DNA from: an uncultured Bacteroidaceae bacterium
GTDB lineage: Bacteria; Bacteroidota; Bacteroidia; Bacteroidales; Bacteroidaceae
Direction of reading: 5' to 3'
Length of the DNA: 64,000 nt
Assembly: GCA_905234735.1 (NCBI GenBank)
Contig: CAJOJA010000003.1
Coordinates: 62,001-126,000 of the forward strand
The notes under the pieces are model-generated. The model was given only the letters and a program-made list of their open reading frames with translations, did not search any database and had not been told where the DNA came from. Positions 36,306 to 45,209 of the stretch are shown piece after piece. How positions within the stretch are numbered: the stretch's first letter is position 1; the number at the start of each line of letters is the position of its first letter. Position numbers and translations under genes: made by a program.

Positions 36306-37820
36306 ATAAGTCGCGAGGAGATGCAGCAGTTGCTGTCGGCCCCCATATTTCACCAAATTGGGCAGACGGCTGACGAACTTGGTTTGGAGTGCTATGTGGT
36401 GGGGGGCTACGTGCGCGACCTCTTTCTGGAGCGCCCGTCGAAAGATATTGACTGTGTAGTGGTTGACCCACACCAATCCTCCCAAAAAGAAAAGGAGGGT
36501 GGTACCGGACCCGGTATCGCTCTTGCCCAGACATTGAAAAACAAATTGGGACACAAGGCGCATCTCTCCGTGTTCAAGAACTTTGGCACGGCCCAATTGT
36601 CTTATCCTTCCCCCTCGGAGGAGGATGGGAGAGGGGCCGTGGAATTTGTTGGTGCCCGTAGTGAGAGCTATAGTCGCGATTCGCGAAAGCCCATCGTCGA
36701 GGACGGAACGCTGGAGGACGACCTGGATCGGCGCGATTTCACCATCAATGCTCTTGCCGTTTGTTTGAATAGCGAACGCTTTGGCGAACTCATCGACCAG
36801 TTCGATGGACTGCTGGATATGGAGGACCGTCTCATTGCTACACCGCTCGACCCTGATATCACGTTCAGCGACGACCCGTTACGTATGATGCGCTGTGTCC
36901 GATTTGCCACTCAGCTTCGTTTCCAGATTGAAGAGGAGACGCAGGAGGCTCTTGTGCGCAATGCCGAGCGCATACGCATCATCTCGCAGGAGCGCATCAT
37001 CGACGAACTGAACAAAATCATGCTTTCGCCTCGTCCGTCCATCGGATTTGTGGAGCTTTCCCGTGCTGGTCTTTTGCCTATCATCTTTCCTGAATTGGCC
37101 GCGATGGAAGGGGTGGAGGTCAAGAATGGTCGTGCCCATAAGGATAATTTTTACCACACTCTTGAAGTGTTGGATAATGTGGCTGTGGCTACGAATGGAG
37201 ATAACGATGGTCTTTGGCTTCGTTGGGCTGCTCTGCTTCACGACATCGGCAAGCCTCGCTCGAAGCGCTGGGACCCTATTGCCGGTTGGACATTCAAGAA
37301 CCATAACTACGTGGGACAGAAGATGGTGGCTCCAATTTTCCGTCGTATGAAGCTGCCCTTGGACGAGCGTATGCATTATGTGGAGAAACTTGTAGGTCTG
37401 CACATGCGTCCCATTGCCATTGCTGACGAGGAGGTCACCGACTCCGCTGTGCGACGTCTGCTCTTTGAGGCAGGGGAGGACATTGATGACCTGATGCTCC
37501 TGTGCGAAGCGGACATCACCAGCAAGAATGCCGAGCGCAAGCGCACCTTCCTGCATAATTTCCAACTCGTTCGTGAGAAGTTGCGTGACCTTCAGGAGCG
37601 CGACAACTACCGCACCTGGCAGAACCCCATTACTGGCGAGGAAATCATGGAGACCTTCGGCCTTGGTCCGTGCCGCGAGATAGGCACGCTGAAACAAGCC
37701 GTCAAGGATGCTATCTGGGAGAGCCGCATCCCCAATACTCACGAGGCTGCTCGCGAGTATATGCTGCAGTTGGCCGCCGAGATGGGGTTGAAGCTCGGTT
37801 CTGCTACTTCGATATCGTGA
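36297..37820 (+). CDS. cca: CCA tRNA nucleotidyltransferase / poly(A) polymerase family, with HD domain
   Basis: Adds or repairs the 3' CCA of tRNA. 507 residues. Head domain with CYVVGGYVRDLFLER and the metal-binding SKDIDCVVV; RRDFTINALA and DPLRMMRCVRFATQL are the neck motifs. C-terminal HD domain (LLHDIGKPRSKR). Two short palindromic repeats appear in frame in the head domain (36472-36503 and 36605-36638), giving HQSSQKEKEGGT and SYPSPSEEDGRGA. The 3' end overlaps the convergent DUF4384 gene by 17 bp. Confidence 0.93.
   Translation: MREISREEMQQLLSAPIFHQIGQTADELGLECYVVGGYVRDLFLERPSKDIDCVVVDPHQSSQKEKEGGTGPGIALAQTLKNKLGHKAHLSVFKNFGTAQLSYPSPSEEDGRGAVEFVGARSESYSRDSRKPIVEDGTLEDDLDRRDFTINALAVCLNSERFGELIDQFDGLLDMEDRLIATPLDPDITFSDDPLRMMRCVRFATQLRFQIEEETQEALVRNAERIRIISQERIIDELNKIMLSPRPSIGFVELSRAGLLPIIFPELAAMEGVEVKNGRAHKDNFYHTLEVLDNVAVATNGDNDGLWLRWAALLHDIGKPRSKRWDPIAGWTFKNHNYVGQKMVAPIFRRMKLPLDERMHYVEKLVGLHMRPIAIADEEVTDSAVRRLLFEAGEDIDDLMLLCEADITSKNAERKRTFLHNFQLVREKLRDLQERDNYRTWQNPITGEEIMETFGLGPCREIGTLKQAVKDAIWESRIPNTHEAAREYMLQLAAEMGLKLGSATSIS
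36472..36503. repeat. Palindromic repeat in frame within cca (first)
   Basis: ACCAATCCTCCC and GGAGGGTGGT flank an A-rich loop AAAAAGAAAA, an imperfect hairpin. It encodes residues about 59-69 in the nucleotidyltransferase domain, just after the DID metal motif. Confidence 0.55.
36605..36638. repeat. Palindromic repeat in frame within cca (second)
   Basis: TCCTTCCCCCTCGGAGGAGG followed by ATGGGAGAGGGGCC, resembling the elements in asnB and dapL. It encodes residues about 103-114, where ordinary family members run from FGTAQL straight into EFVGAR. Confidence 0.6.
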
Positions 37821-38673
37821 TGGGAATTCGTCGCACGTTCATCTGCGGGTCTTTCCGTCGATGACGGACGAGCCATTGGTTGAAGTCAGCGAAGGAAAGC
37901 TGGCGAGGTAATCCTGAGTCCATGCTGGTGTCTGCAGCTTTGGCAAACTGCTTTGGCGAGAATACGATGAAGACAAGGTTCTGTTCTGACGAGCGTTCGC
38001 ACGTCATCGTATATTCGTCTACCACGGAGCGCTCCTCTGCTGGAGCCGATTTCTCGTGGAAAAAGACGTAGCGGCGGTTGGCCTCGATGGGGTAGATACC
38101 CGACTGTTGTCGCTGATAGGGTAGGAGGCAGAATGCCTGCCTCTCGGCATCCACCAGATAGACAGCCAGATAGCCACCTACTGGCGACAGGAAAGAGAGG
38201 TATAAATCATCGCCCGAGCGAAACTCGCCGCCCTCGAACTTGTCCTCTGTGCCATTGCGCAGGATGCGGCACTTCAGGTCAAAGGCTTCGGTGGTAATCT
38301 CGCGGGCACGTCCTTCCACGCGGCAACTGATGATGAGCATATTCTCGGCGTAGCGTGGTTCGGAGTATTCGGGCTCGCCTATGGTCTCCAACCATTCGCC
38401 TTTCACTTCAGTGGCGCCGATGGAGGAGAAATCGATATTCGATTTTCCGTTGCGGTTGTCCGTGAGCGAGGTGTTCACCTGCGACACTGTGGTTCCGAAG
38501 GCATCTGCCAGTGCCTGCACGATGGCGCGTTCCAACACCGTCTGGCGTGCCTCTTCCAGTGTCACGTTCGTGGGAGCGTGGTACGTGGCCTCGCCCTTCA
38601 CCTTTATGATTTTCTGTGCTCCGAGTCCTACCCATATGCAGCAGAGCACCAATGTCAGTAGAGTCTTCTTCAT
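37804..38673 (-). CDS. DUF4384 domain secreted protein
   Basis: 289 residues with a signal peptide ending GLGAQ. The N-terminal half (VKGEATYHAPTNVTLEEARQ ... ERAIVQALADAFGT) resembles the LPP20/flagellar-assembly T1 fold; the C-terminal half (SGDDLYLSFLSPVGGYLAVY, FCLLPYQRQQSG) is DUF4384. Function unknown; periplasmic or outer-membrane-facing location expected. The gene overlaps the end of cca by 17 bp, convergent. Confidence 0.75.
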   Translation of the reverse strand: MKKTLLTLVLCCIWVGLGAQKIIKVKGEATYHAPTNVTLEEARQTVLERAIVQALADAFGTTVSQVNTSLTDNRNGKSNIDFSSIGATEVKGEWLETIGEPEYSEPRYAENMLIISCRVEGRAREITTEAFDLKCRILRNGTEDKFEGGEFRSGDDLYLSFLSPVGGYLAVYLVDAERQAFCLLPYQRQQSGIYPIEANRRYVFFHEKSAPAEERSVVDEYTMTCERSSEQNLVFIVFSPKQFAKAADTSMDSGLPRQLSFADFNQWLVRHRRKDPQMNVRRIPITISK

Positions 38674-38723
38674 AGTTCTCGGTTCATTGTTATGTTGAAA
38701 GTTTGTGAATGCTGCGAAGACAT

Positions 38724-39431
38724 TTAGTCCTTGACCTCAAAGTAGTCTTCGAGCTCGGCCTGGGCTTCGCCGTTGTGGTTGGCGATGTCGCGGATGATGT
38801 GTCCGTTCTCCAGCAGGGCAATGCGCGGACAGATGTCGACGGTATGGTTCAGATTGTGACTGGAGATGAGGATGGTGGCACCCGTCTCGCGGTTGTAGTC
38901 GGTAATCAGATGCTTGATGACCGATTGGCTGGAGGGGTCGAGGAAGTTGAAGGGTTCGTCCAGAATGAGCACCTGCGGACGGAGTAGCATGGCAGCCACG
39001 ATGCCCACCTTTTGCTTATTGCCGGCTGAGAGATTGCGGATAAGCTTTGTCTGTCCCGTCACCTCACCAGCCATGAAGTGTTCGAAGCGCTGCAGGTCGT
39101 CCTGTAGTTGTTCTTCGCTGATGCCGCTGATGCGGGCTATGAATTGGAAATACTCGTCGGGTGTCAGGTAGTCGATGAGGAACGAGTCGTCGATGTAGGC
39201 ACCAGTCCACTCCTTCCATTCTTCGGTCTTGCTGACATCAACATCGTTGACCAGCACGGTGCCCGTGTCGGCCTTGATGAGGTCGAGGATGAGGCGGAAC
39301 ATGGTACTCTTGCCAGCTCCGTTATTTCCCACGAGACCCAGGATTTCCCCCTTGTTTATCTGATATTGTTCGATGTCGATGGCAACCTTCTCACCGAACG
39401 TCTTCTTGAGGTTATCTATCTTAATAGTCAT
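38724..39431 (-). CDS. ABC transporter ATP-binding protein
   Basis: 235-residue ATPase. Walker A GNNGAGKSTMFRLIL, signature NLSAGNKQKVGIVAAML, Walker B VLILDEPFNFLDP, and H-loop SSHNLNHT. It follows the DUF5687 membrane gene, so the two likely form an exporter of unknown substrate. The 41 bp between the genes is an AATTATCAATT repeat plus a GCGCGAAGCGCG palindrome. Confidence 0.88.
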   Translation of the reverse strand: MTIKIDNLKKTFGEKVAIDIEQYQINKGEILGLVGNNGAGKSTMFRLILDLIKADTGTVLVNDVDVSKTEEWKEWTGAYIDDSFLIDYLTPDEYFQFIARISGISEEQLQDDLQRFEHFMAGEVTGQTKLIRNLSAGNKQKVGIVAAMLLRPQVLILDEPFNFLDPSSQSVIKHLITDYNRETGATILISSHNLNHTVDICPRIALLENGHIIRDIANHNGEAQAELEDYFEVKD

Positions 39432-39472
39432 AATGAATTATCAATTTTCAATTATCAATTATGCATTCTCAA
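39432..39472. repeat. AATTATCAATTTTC repeat between exporter genes
   Basis: GAATTATCAATTTTCAATTA and following variants, the same family as in gltD and upstream of tsf. It runs into GCGCGAAGCGCG at 39481-39492, which encodes the last residues of the permease (FRASRNG). Confidence 0.65.
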
Positions 39473-40969
39473 TTATCCATTGCGCGAAGCGCGAAAGCCC
39501 TCCATGTTCTCAAAGCGACGCAGCATGAAGCGTTGATAGATGTTGCGCAGCCAGATGTGGTGTGCGGCCAGGCCGACGATACCCATCAGGATAAGGGGTA
39601 TATACCCCCATACAGGACCAAGTAGCAGTACGCAGACCTTCTCCAAGGCAATGGGAAGTAACAACATCACGATGGAGATGATATTCTGCAACATAGTGCC
39701 TGAGTTGGTCTTAGCAAGTTTGACGTTCAGCGGCAGGGTGTTCTTGTTGTACACGGCCAACTGGAAGACGCAGGGATAGAGCACTCCGACGGTGAAGAAC
39801 AGGTAGCCAAGATTCATCCATACGCTGATCTTGCCGATAATCATCAAGGGCAAAATAAAGAGGAAGGGGATGAGCAGCATGGCGGAGTTGAAGTAATACT
39901 TGGCTCGCAGCAGGTCGTAGATACTGTCACGTCGGCTCATGAGTCCGTCGATGTAGTTTCCCTCGTAGCACATAACGGAGATAAGAGTGGTGGCTCCTAG
40001 TATGACGTAGTCGTAGAGGCAGATGAATGACTTCATGAATCCCGTATCGTACATATCGGTGAAGTAGAGTGCGAGGCTGAAGAACGTAATTAGGCCTATG
40101 CCCATGTAGAATTGTATGCGAGGTTGCTTGTTGCGCATGCGCAGACGGATTTCCATCTTCAGGTACTCGCCCATGATACCGTAGCGGTTGAGGACGGTGA
40201 ACTTCGATGCCTTCTTCAGGTCCACCTCCTCCTTTTTCCCAATCTCGTTGTACACCATGTCCATCTGTAGCTTGTAATTAGCCCAGAAAGCAAAGGCTAT
40301 GAGTGCGCCCACGATGAGGTAGGGTAGGAGCTGCCATTCGACAAACCCCTCCATGAACATCACGAAGGGTACACGTAGAACGTTGTGGTCGGGCAGCACG
40401 CAGGCGCATATCAAGGCTGCGTGCAGGACTGCCGGAACGAGGAACCAGAGCATGTGCTTCATGCACAGGGCACGCGTGAAGATGTAGCACAAACCATTGA
40501 AGACAAAGAGTAACCAATAGCCAACCAACCAGCCGAAGAAGGCCCACCAACCCATCAGGGGTACAACGGACACAAGGCCAAAGGGCACGAGGAAGAACCC
40601 CCAGAACGTGTTACCCCAGGAGAATATGTTACGCAGGAGGTAGCTCTTCATCAAGAACGAACGGCGAACGGGCAATAGGGCGTAGGCCTGTGCCTTCTGT
40701 GCCGGAGTCTCTTGCATCATGAAGCGCATCCAAAAGTCAATAATAAGCAGGTAGAAGAATCCACCGTCCAGACGATGGTAGGCCGCTGAATAATCGCCCT
40801 TCAGTCCGAAGCCCAGTGAGACGCCCATAATGAGTAGCAGGGCTGCATAGTAGGCCACCATGAACCAGGTGAGAAACTTCATGAAGCGGTTGCGCTCGAA
40901 CATCGGGTGCCGCTCGTCCTTGAGCGATTCCGTCTTCTCTAGCAAGCGGTATAGTTGGTATTTGTTCAT
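39473..40969 (-). CDS. DUF5687 membrane protein, ABC exporter permease
   Basis: 498 residues with about 10-12 predicted membrane helices (for example YYAALLLIMGVSLGF, WWAFFGWLVGYWLLFVFNG, YLFFTVGVLYPCVFQLAVY). Recognised as the DUF5687 family that is paired with a lone ATPase in Bacteroidetes. The C-terminus ends within a repeat (GFRASRNG), so the last few residues may be repeat-derived. Substrate unknown. Confidence 0.7.
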   Translation of the reverse strand: MNKYQLYRLLEKTESLKDERHPMFERNRFMKFLTWFMVAYYAALLLIMGVSLGFGLKGDYSAAYHRLDGGFFYLLIIDFWMRFMMQETPAQKAQAYALLPVRRSFLMKSYLLRNIFSWGNTFWGFFLVPFGLVSVVPLMGWWAFFGWLVGYWLLFVFNGLCYIFTRALCMKHMLWFLVPAVLHAALICACVLPDHNVLRVPFVMFMEGFVEWQLLPYLIVGALIAFAFWANYKLQMDMVYNEIGKKEEVDLKKASKFTVLNRYGIMGEYLKMEIRLRMRNKQPRIQFYMGIGLITFFSLALYFTDMYDTGFMKSFICLYDYVILGATTLISVMCYEGNYIDGLMSRRDSIYDLLRAKYYFNSAMLLIPFLFILPLMIIGKISVWMNLGYLFFTVGVLYPCVFQLAVYNKNTLPLNVKLAKTNSGTMLQNIISIVMLLLPIALEKVCVLLLGPVWGYIPLILMGIVGLAAHHIWLRNIYQRFMLRRFENMEGFRASRNG

Positions 40970-40994
40970 AGGCTATATAGGTCTTAGAGGGGTC

Positions 40995-41927
40995 CTATAG
41001 GGTTGCAAGATAGCGTTCGGCCTCGATGGCTGCCTTGGCACCAGAGCCTGCGGCAATGACGGCTTGACGATAGTGCGGGTCGGCTACGTCGCCTGCGGCA
41101 AACACCCCAGGAATGCCTGTGCGAGGACTGTCCCCCTCAACCAAGATGTACCCCGTCTCATCGGTCTTCACCCACGGGCGGAAGATGTCACTATTGGGTT
41201 TATGGCCGATAGCCAGGAAGAAACCGTCTATTTGGATGTCGTAGTGCCGTTCGTCGGCTTCACCCTTGCGATGTACCAGGTGGGCACCCTCTAGGTGCTC
41301 CGTTCCAAACAGACCTTCTGTGTTGTGTTCGAACAATACCTGAATTTTGGGATTCTGGAGCACGCGGTCTTGCATGATTTGCGTGGCACGCAGGTAGGGC
41401 TTGCGAACAATGAGGTAAACCTTCTGAGCCAATCCAGCCAGATAGGAGGCCTCCTCACAAGCCGTGTCGCCACCGCCAACGACAGCCACCGTCTTCTTGC
41501 GATAGAAGAAGCCGTCGCACGTGGCACAAGCCGAGACACCGCGTCCGTTGAAGTCCTTCTCGTCCTGTAGTCCTAGATACTTGGCCGTGGCTCCAGTGGC
41601 AATGATGATGGAGTCGGCAGTCACCTCTGTCTCGTCGTCAAACCAAACGTGGAAGGGAGTCTTCGATAGGTCGGTGCGCACGGCAATGGCGGGGCGCATC
41701 TCGCAACCGAAGCGCTCTGCTTGTCGGCGGATGTCCTCCATCAAGTCGAAGCCCTGCACTCCATCGGGATAGCCGGGGAAGTTTTCGACTTCGGTGGTCT
41801 GCGTCAGCTGACCACCAGGTTGTATGCCCTCGTACAGTACGGGGCTCAGATTGGCGCGGCCTGCATAAATGGCAGCTGTGTAACCGGCAGGGCCTGCACC
41901 GATGATTAAGCAACGAATATGTTCCAT
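40995..41927 (-). CDS. trxB: Thioredoxin-disulfide reductase
   Basis: FAD enzyme reducing thioredoxin with NADPH. 310 residues. FAD motif IIGAGPAGYTAAIYAGRA, redox pair CATC in SACATCDGFFY, NADPH motif VVGGGDTACEEASYLAG, and GVFAAGDVADPHYRQAV at the end. The LolA-like gene lies 25 bp upstream on the same strand. Confidence 0.96.
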   Translation of the reverse strand: MEHIRCLIIGAGPAGYTAAIYAGRANLSPVLYEGIQPGGQLTQTTEVENFPGYPDGVQGFDLMEDIRRQAERFGCEMRPAIAVRTDLSKTPFHVWFDDETEVTADSIIIATGATAKYLGLQDEKDFNGRGVSACATCDGFFYRKKTVAVVGGGDTACEEASYLAGLAQKVYLIVRKPYLRATQIMQDRVLQNPKIQVLFEHNTEGLFGTEHLEGAHLVHRKGEADERHYDIQIDGFFLAIGHKPNSDIFRPWVKTDETGYILVEGDSPRTGIPGVFAAGDVADPHYRQAVIAAGSGAKAAIEAERYLATL

Positions 41928-41952
41928 AATTTAGAGGGTAGTTAAAAGGGAG

Positions 41953-42606
41953 TTATCGGAGGTCAATGATTTCTGCGTTGGGATACTTCTTCGTAGGGAA
42001 GGTAAAGTGCCCTTCGGCAAATTTCTGTCCCGTCTTGAACGAAGTGACGACCAGTCGCACCCAGTGGCTCTTGCCTTGCCGAATGCTTACGCGAACGGGA
42101 TTGTACTGGTTGTCGATTTCCAGAAACATCTCGCGTATGTCCTGCCTGGCATTGTCTGCATTGAGGTAGACTTTGTAACCTTCCTTTCCGTTGGACAGCG
42201 TGCCCTTCTTCATCTTGTAGTTGAATCCGCGTTTGTAGACGGAGAGGAAGGCATATGGGTTGAGAGTTTGCAGTTCAGTCCCTGTGGGTTCGGTCAGGTT
42301 TACCTCGTTGTCGCCTGTCTGCATACTCCATTGCTGTTTGCCATCGAACCACGTCAGCATGTCGGGCGTACTCATGTAGAGTTTATTTCCCATGATGTCC
42401 ATTCGTCCGCTTGTTGACCCTTGGACTGTTTTGCCTGAAAGTGTGGTGGCGATGAATTGGAGACTGATGCCGCCGGCCTTCTGGATGTGTGCGGCCGTCG
42501 CATCCAACACCTTCCGTGTGCCTGCATCCTTCGTGCCAGCCAAGGCGGTGAGGGTGAGAAGGTGTGAAAATGAGAAAATGAGAAAAAGGAATATCGTACG
42601 TTTCAT
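41953..42606 (-). CDS. LolA-like outer-membrane lipoprotein carrier
   Basis: 217 residues. Signal peptide (FLFLIFSFSHLLTLTALAG), then a LolA-type half-barrel: GGISLQFIATTLSGKTVQGSTSGRM (as the start region, residues about 40-64), KLYMSTPDMLTWFDGKQQWSM, and LNPYAFLSVYKRGF. LolA shuttles lipoproteins from inner to outer membrane; Bacteroidetes homologues may have other lipid-binding roles. The signal-peptide core is encoded by an ATGAGAAA-type repeat. It lies between ftsK and trxB. Confidence 0.8.
   Translation of the reverse strand: MKRTIFLFLIFSFSHLLTLTALAGTKDAGTRKVLDATAAHIQKAGGISLQFIATTLSGKTVQGSTSGRMDIMGNKLYMSTPDMLTWFDGKQQWSMQTGDNEVNLTEPTGTELQTLNPYAFLSVYKRGFNYKMKKGTLSNGKEGYKVYLNADNARQDIREMFLEIDNQYNPVRVSIRQGKSHWVRLVVTSFKTGQKFAEGHFTFPTKKYPNAEIIDLR
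42562..42590. repeat. TGAGAAAATGAGAAAA repeat encoding the LolA-like signal peptide core
   Basis: GTGTGAAAATGAGAAAATGA plus GAAAAAGGA on the plus strand; on the coding strand it is read FLFLIFSFSH. It is the same family as the repeat in the porU signal peptide. Confidence 0.6.
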
Positions 42607-42630
42607 CTATATCTTAGCTAAACTTTTAAA

Positions 42631-45084
42631 TTATCTTATATTCTCCAGAATTTGCATCAGTTCGATGTCGCCCATGCAGAGGACATCGCGCGGTTTAGCT
42701 CCTACTTGAGGGCCTACTACACCGATGCGTTCTAGTTGATCCATTAGTCGACCTGCACGATTGTAACCTATTGAGAACTTGCGCTGTATCATGCTCGTAG
42801 AACCTTGTTGAGTCTGAACGACAAGTTTGGCAACCTCCTCCAGCATGGGGTCAAGATGGTTCATGTCCACGTCAGCTGCCCCTCCGCCATCTTCGCCCTC
42901 CATAGCTACTGGCGGCAGGGGGAAGGGATGATTGTAGCTCTGTTGGCAAGCGATGTAGCTGGCAATGGCTTCCACCTCGGGGGTGTCGACGAAGGCGCAC
43001 TGTACGCGCACGGGTTCATTGCCCGCCAGGAACAGCATGTCGCCCTTTCCAACCAGTTGGTTGGCACCTGGGCGGTCCAGGATGGTACGCGAGTCAATCA
43101 TGGCACTGACCTTGAAGGCCATACGGGCTGGGAAGTTGGCCTTGATGGTTCCAGTGATGATGTTGGTGGTTGGGCGCTGAGTGGCAATAATCATGTGGAT
43201 ACCTACGGCACGGGCCAGCTGGGCGATGCGTGCGATGGGTAGCTCTATCTCCTTGCCGGCGGTCATAATGAGGTCTCCGAACTCGTCGATAATGACCACG
43301 ATGTAGGGCATGAATTTATGGCCATTGTTGGGGTTCAGGTGACGCGCCTTGAATTTCTCGTTGTATTCCTTTATATTGCGCGCGCGAGCTTTCTTCAGCA
43401 GGTCGTAGCGGGTGTCCATCTCCACGCAGAGGCTCTTCAGCGTCTGCACCACCTTGTTGACGTCGGTGATGATGGGTTCGTCGGTGTCTTCGTTGCCCTC
43501 CACCTGGGCCAGGAAGTGGTTGACGATGGGGTTGTAGACAGAAAATTCCACCTTTTTCGGGTCAACCATTACCAGCTTCAGTTCGGCGGGATGCTTCTTG
43601 TAGAGCAGGCTGGTGATGATGGCGTTCAGGCCGACGGACTTACCCTGACCTGTGGCACCGGCCACGAGCAAGTGAGGCATTTTGACCAGGTCGACCATGA
43701 AGATTTCGTTCGTGATGGTTTTGCCCAGTGCCATAGGCAGTTCGAACTCTGTAGTCTGGAACTTGCGGCTGTTGATGATGCTCTCCATCGACACCATTTG
43801 GGGTTTGGCGTTCGGCACCTCGATACCTACCGTGCCCTTACCAGGAATGGGAGCAATGATGCGGATGCCCAATGCTGAAAGCGAGAGGGCGATGTCGTCC
43901 TCCAGGTTGCGAATCTTGGAGATGCGGATGCCTGGGGCGGGCGTAATCTCGTAGAGGGTAATGGTGGGGCCCACGGTGGCTTTGATGCTGCTGATTTCCA
44001 CGCCGAAATTGTGCAGGACTTGCAGAATCTGGTCTTTGTTTTTCTTCTGCTCCTCCATGTCGATGGCCACGCGGTCGGTCTCGTAGTGCTTGAGCAGGTC
44101 GATGGTGGGATATTTGTACTGCGAGAGGTCCAACTTCGGGTCGTAAGGTTCCAAGGCCATTGTCTCGTCCAGCTCGGCTTCGGGTTCGCCTTCGCCCACG
44201 TGCACCTTCATTCCTTCCTGCTCTACGTCGCCGCGAAGGGGCTGCCCCGTTCCTTCTATTTCAAAGGGGATGTTCTGCGTCTCTTGTGGCACATCCTCTA
44301 TGGGTTGATTGGTTTCGAAGGTGACAGTTGTTGCCGTGTCGGCTTTCAGGGTCAGTGGAGTGGCGTCCAGACTGAGGGTAACGGGGCTTTCGGACTCGTC
44401 CTGCGGATTTTCGTCGTCCCCCTCCTTTTCCGTAGTGGGTTCTTCACCGCCTTGGCGCTCGGCCCTGCGGCGTGCAGCCTCCAGTGTACGTCGGATGATG
44501 TGAATGGTCTCGCCGCTCAGGTAGAGCGCGTAGGCTACAGCAGTGACGATGAGTGCAATGAACGTTCCGGCCATGCCGATGTGCTCCTTCAGGTAGTCGA
44601 GGGCCGTAAACCCATGTCCGCCACCCAGTATGATGTAGCTGTCCTGGAACAGGAATGTCTGCAGGTAGGCGCCAGCTACGGAGAACCACACGAGCAAGAG
44701 GATGCAGTTGATGAGCCACTTCCAGAGTCGGATGCGTCCGATCTGCAGGATGCGGAAGGCCGTGACTATCATCAGTACAGGCAGTATGAACGTGGCTTGG
44801 CCAAAGGTGCGGTCCATAACGATTCTTACCAGCCAAACGCCGAAGCCTCCGAGCCAGTTGGCGGCCCGTTCTGCGTTCGGGTAGCTCTGGTCCTCGGCAC
44901 CTGTGAACAGGTTCGAGGTGAAGGCTATGAGCATCAGTATGGCGCAGAGAATAAGTAACCCTCCGCCTATCCAGCGTATCAGTTCGCTGTTGCTGATGGG
45001 TTCCTCCATGTCGCCGTTGGCCGTGGCGGCCTTGTGCGGTTTCTCGCTTGTCTTCGTATTCCTTTTTTTTGTATCTTTAGTCAT
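42631..45084 (-). CDS. ftsK: DNA translocase FtsK
   Basis: Moves chromosome termini through the division septum. 817 residues: four membrane helices near the N-terminus (LLILCAILMLIAFTS to GMAGTFIALIVTAVAYALYL), an acidic linker, the motor with Walker A GATGQGKSVGLNAIITSL and Walker B IVVIIDEFGDLIMT, and the gamma DNA-binding winged helix (QRKFSIGYNRAGRLMDQLE). Its promoter -7 element TATCTTTG is on the minus strand at 45133-45126. Confidence 0.96.
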   Translation of the reverse strand: MTKDTKKRNTKTSEKPHKAATANGDMEEPISNSELIRWIGGGLLILCAILMLIAFTSNLFTGAEDQSYPNAERAANWLGGFGVWLVRIVMDRTFGQATFILPVLMIVTAFRILQIGRIRLWKWLINCILLLVWFSVAGAYLQTFLFQDSYIILGGGHGFTALDYLKEHIGMAGTFIALIVTAVAYALYLSGETIHIIRRTLEAARRRAERQGGEEPTTEKEGDDENPQDESESPVTLSLDATPLTLKADTATTVTFETNQPIEDVPQETQNIPFEIEGTGQPLRGDVEQEGMKVHVGEGEPEAELDETMALEPYDPKLDLSQYKYPTIDLLKHYETDRVAIDMEEQKKNKDQILQVLHNFGVEISSIKATVGPTITLYEITPAPGIRISKIRNLEDDIALSLSALGIRIIAPIPGKGTVGIEVPNAKPQMVSMESIINSRKFQTTEFELPMALGKTITNEIFMVDLVKMPHLLVAGATGQGKSVGLNAIITSLLYKKHPAELKLVMVDPKKVEFSVYNPIVNHFLAQVEGNEDTDEPIITDVNKVVQTLKSLCVEMDTRYDLLKKARARNIKEYNEKFKARHLNPNNGHKFMPYIVVIIDEFGDLIMTAGKEIELPIARIAQLARAVGIHMIIATQRPTTNIITGTIKANFPARMAFKVSAMIDSRTILDRPGANQLVGKGDMLFLAGNEPVRVQCAFVDTPEVEAIASYIACQQSYNHPFPLPPVAMEGEDGGGAADVDMNHLDPMLEEVAKLVVQTQQGSTSMIQRKFSIGYNRAGRLMDQLERIGVVGPQVGAKPRDVLCMGDIELMQILENIR

Positions 45085-45125
45085 TTTGTAGGGTATGTTA
45101 CGTGTACGTTATATCATTTAGCGTG

Positions 45126-45133
45126 CAAAGATA
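45126..45133 (-). promoter_or_regulatory. Promoter -7 element for ftsK
   Basis: TATCTTTG on the minus strand, about 41 bp upstream of the ftsK ATG. No clean TTTG at -33. Confidence 0.5.
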
Positions 45134-45209
45134 CGTAAAAATCGGGAATTTTCAGCTATCTTTTGGCAAGTTTAGTGATAATTAACGATTCGGCTTTGTC
45201 AAAGCGGAT

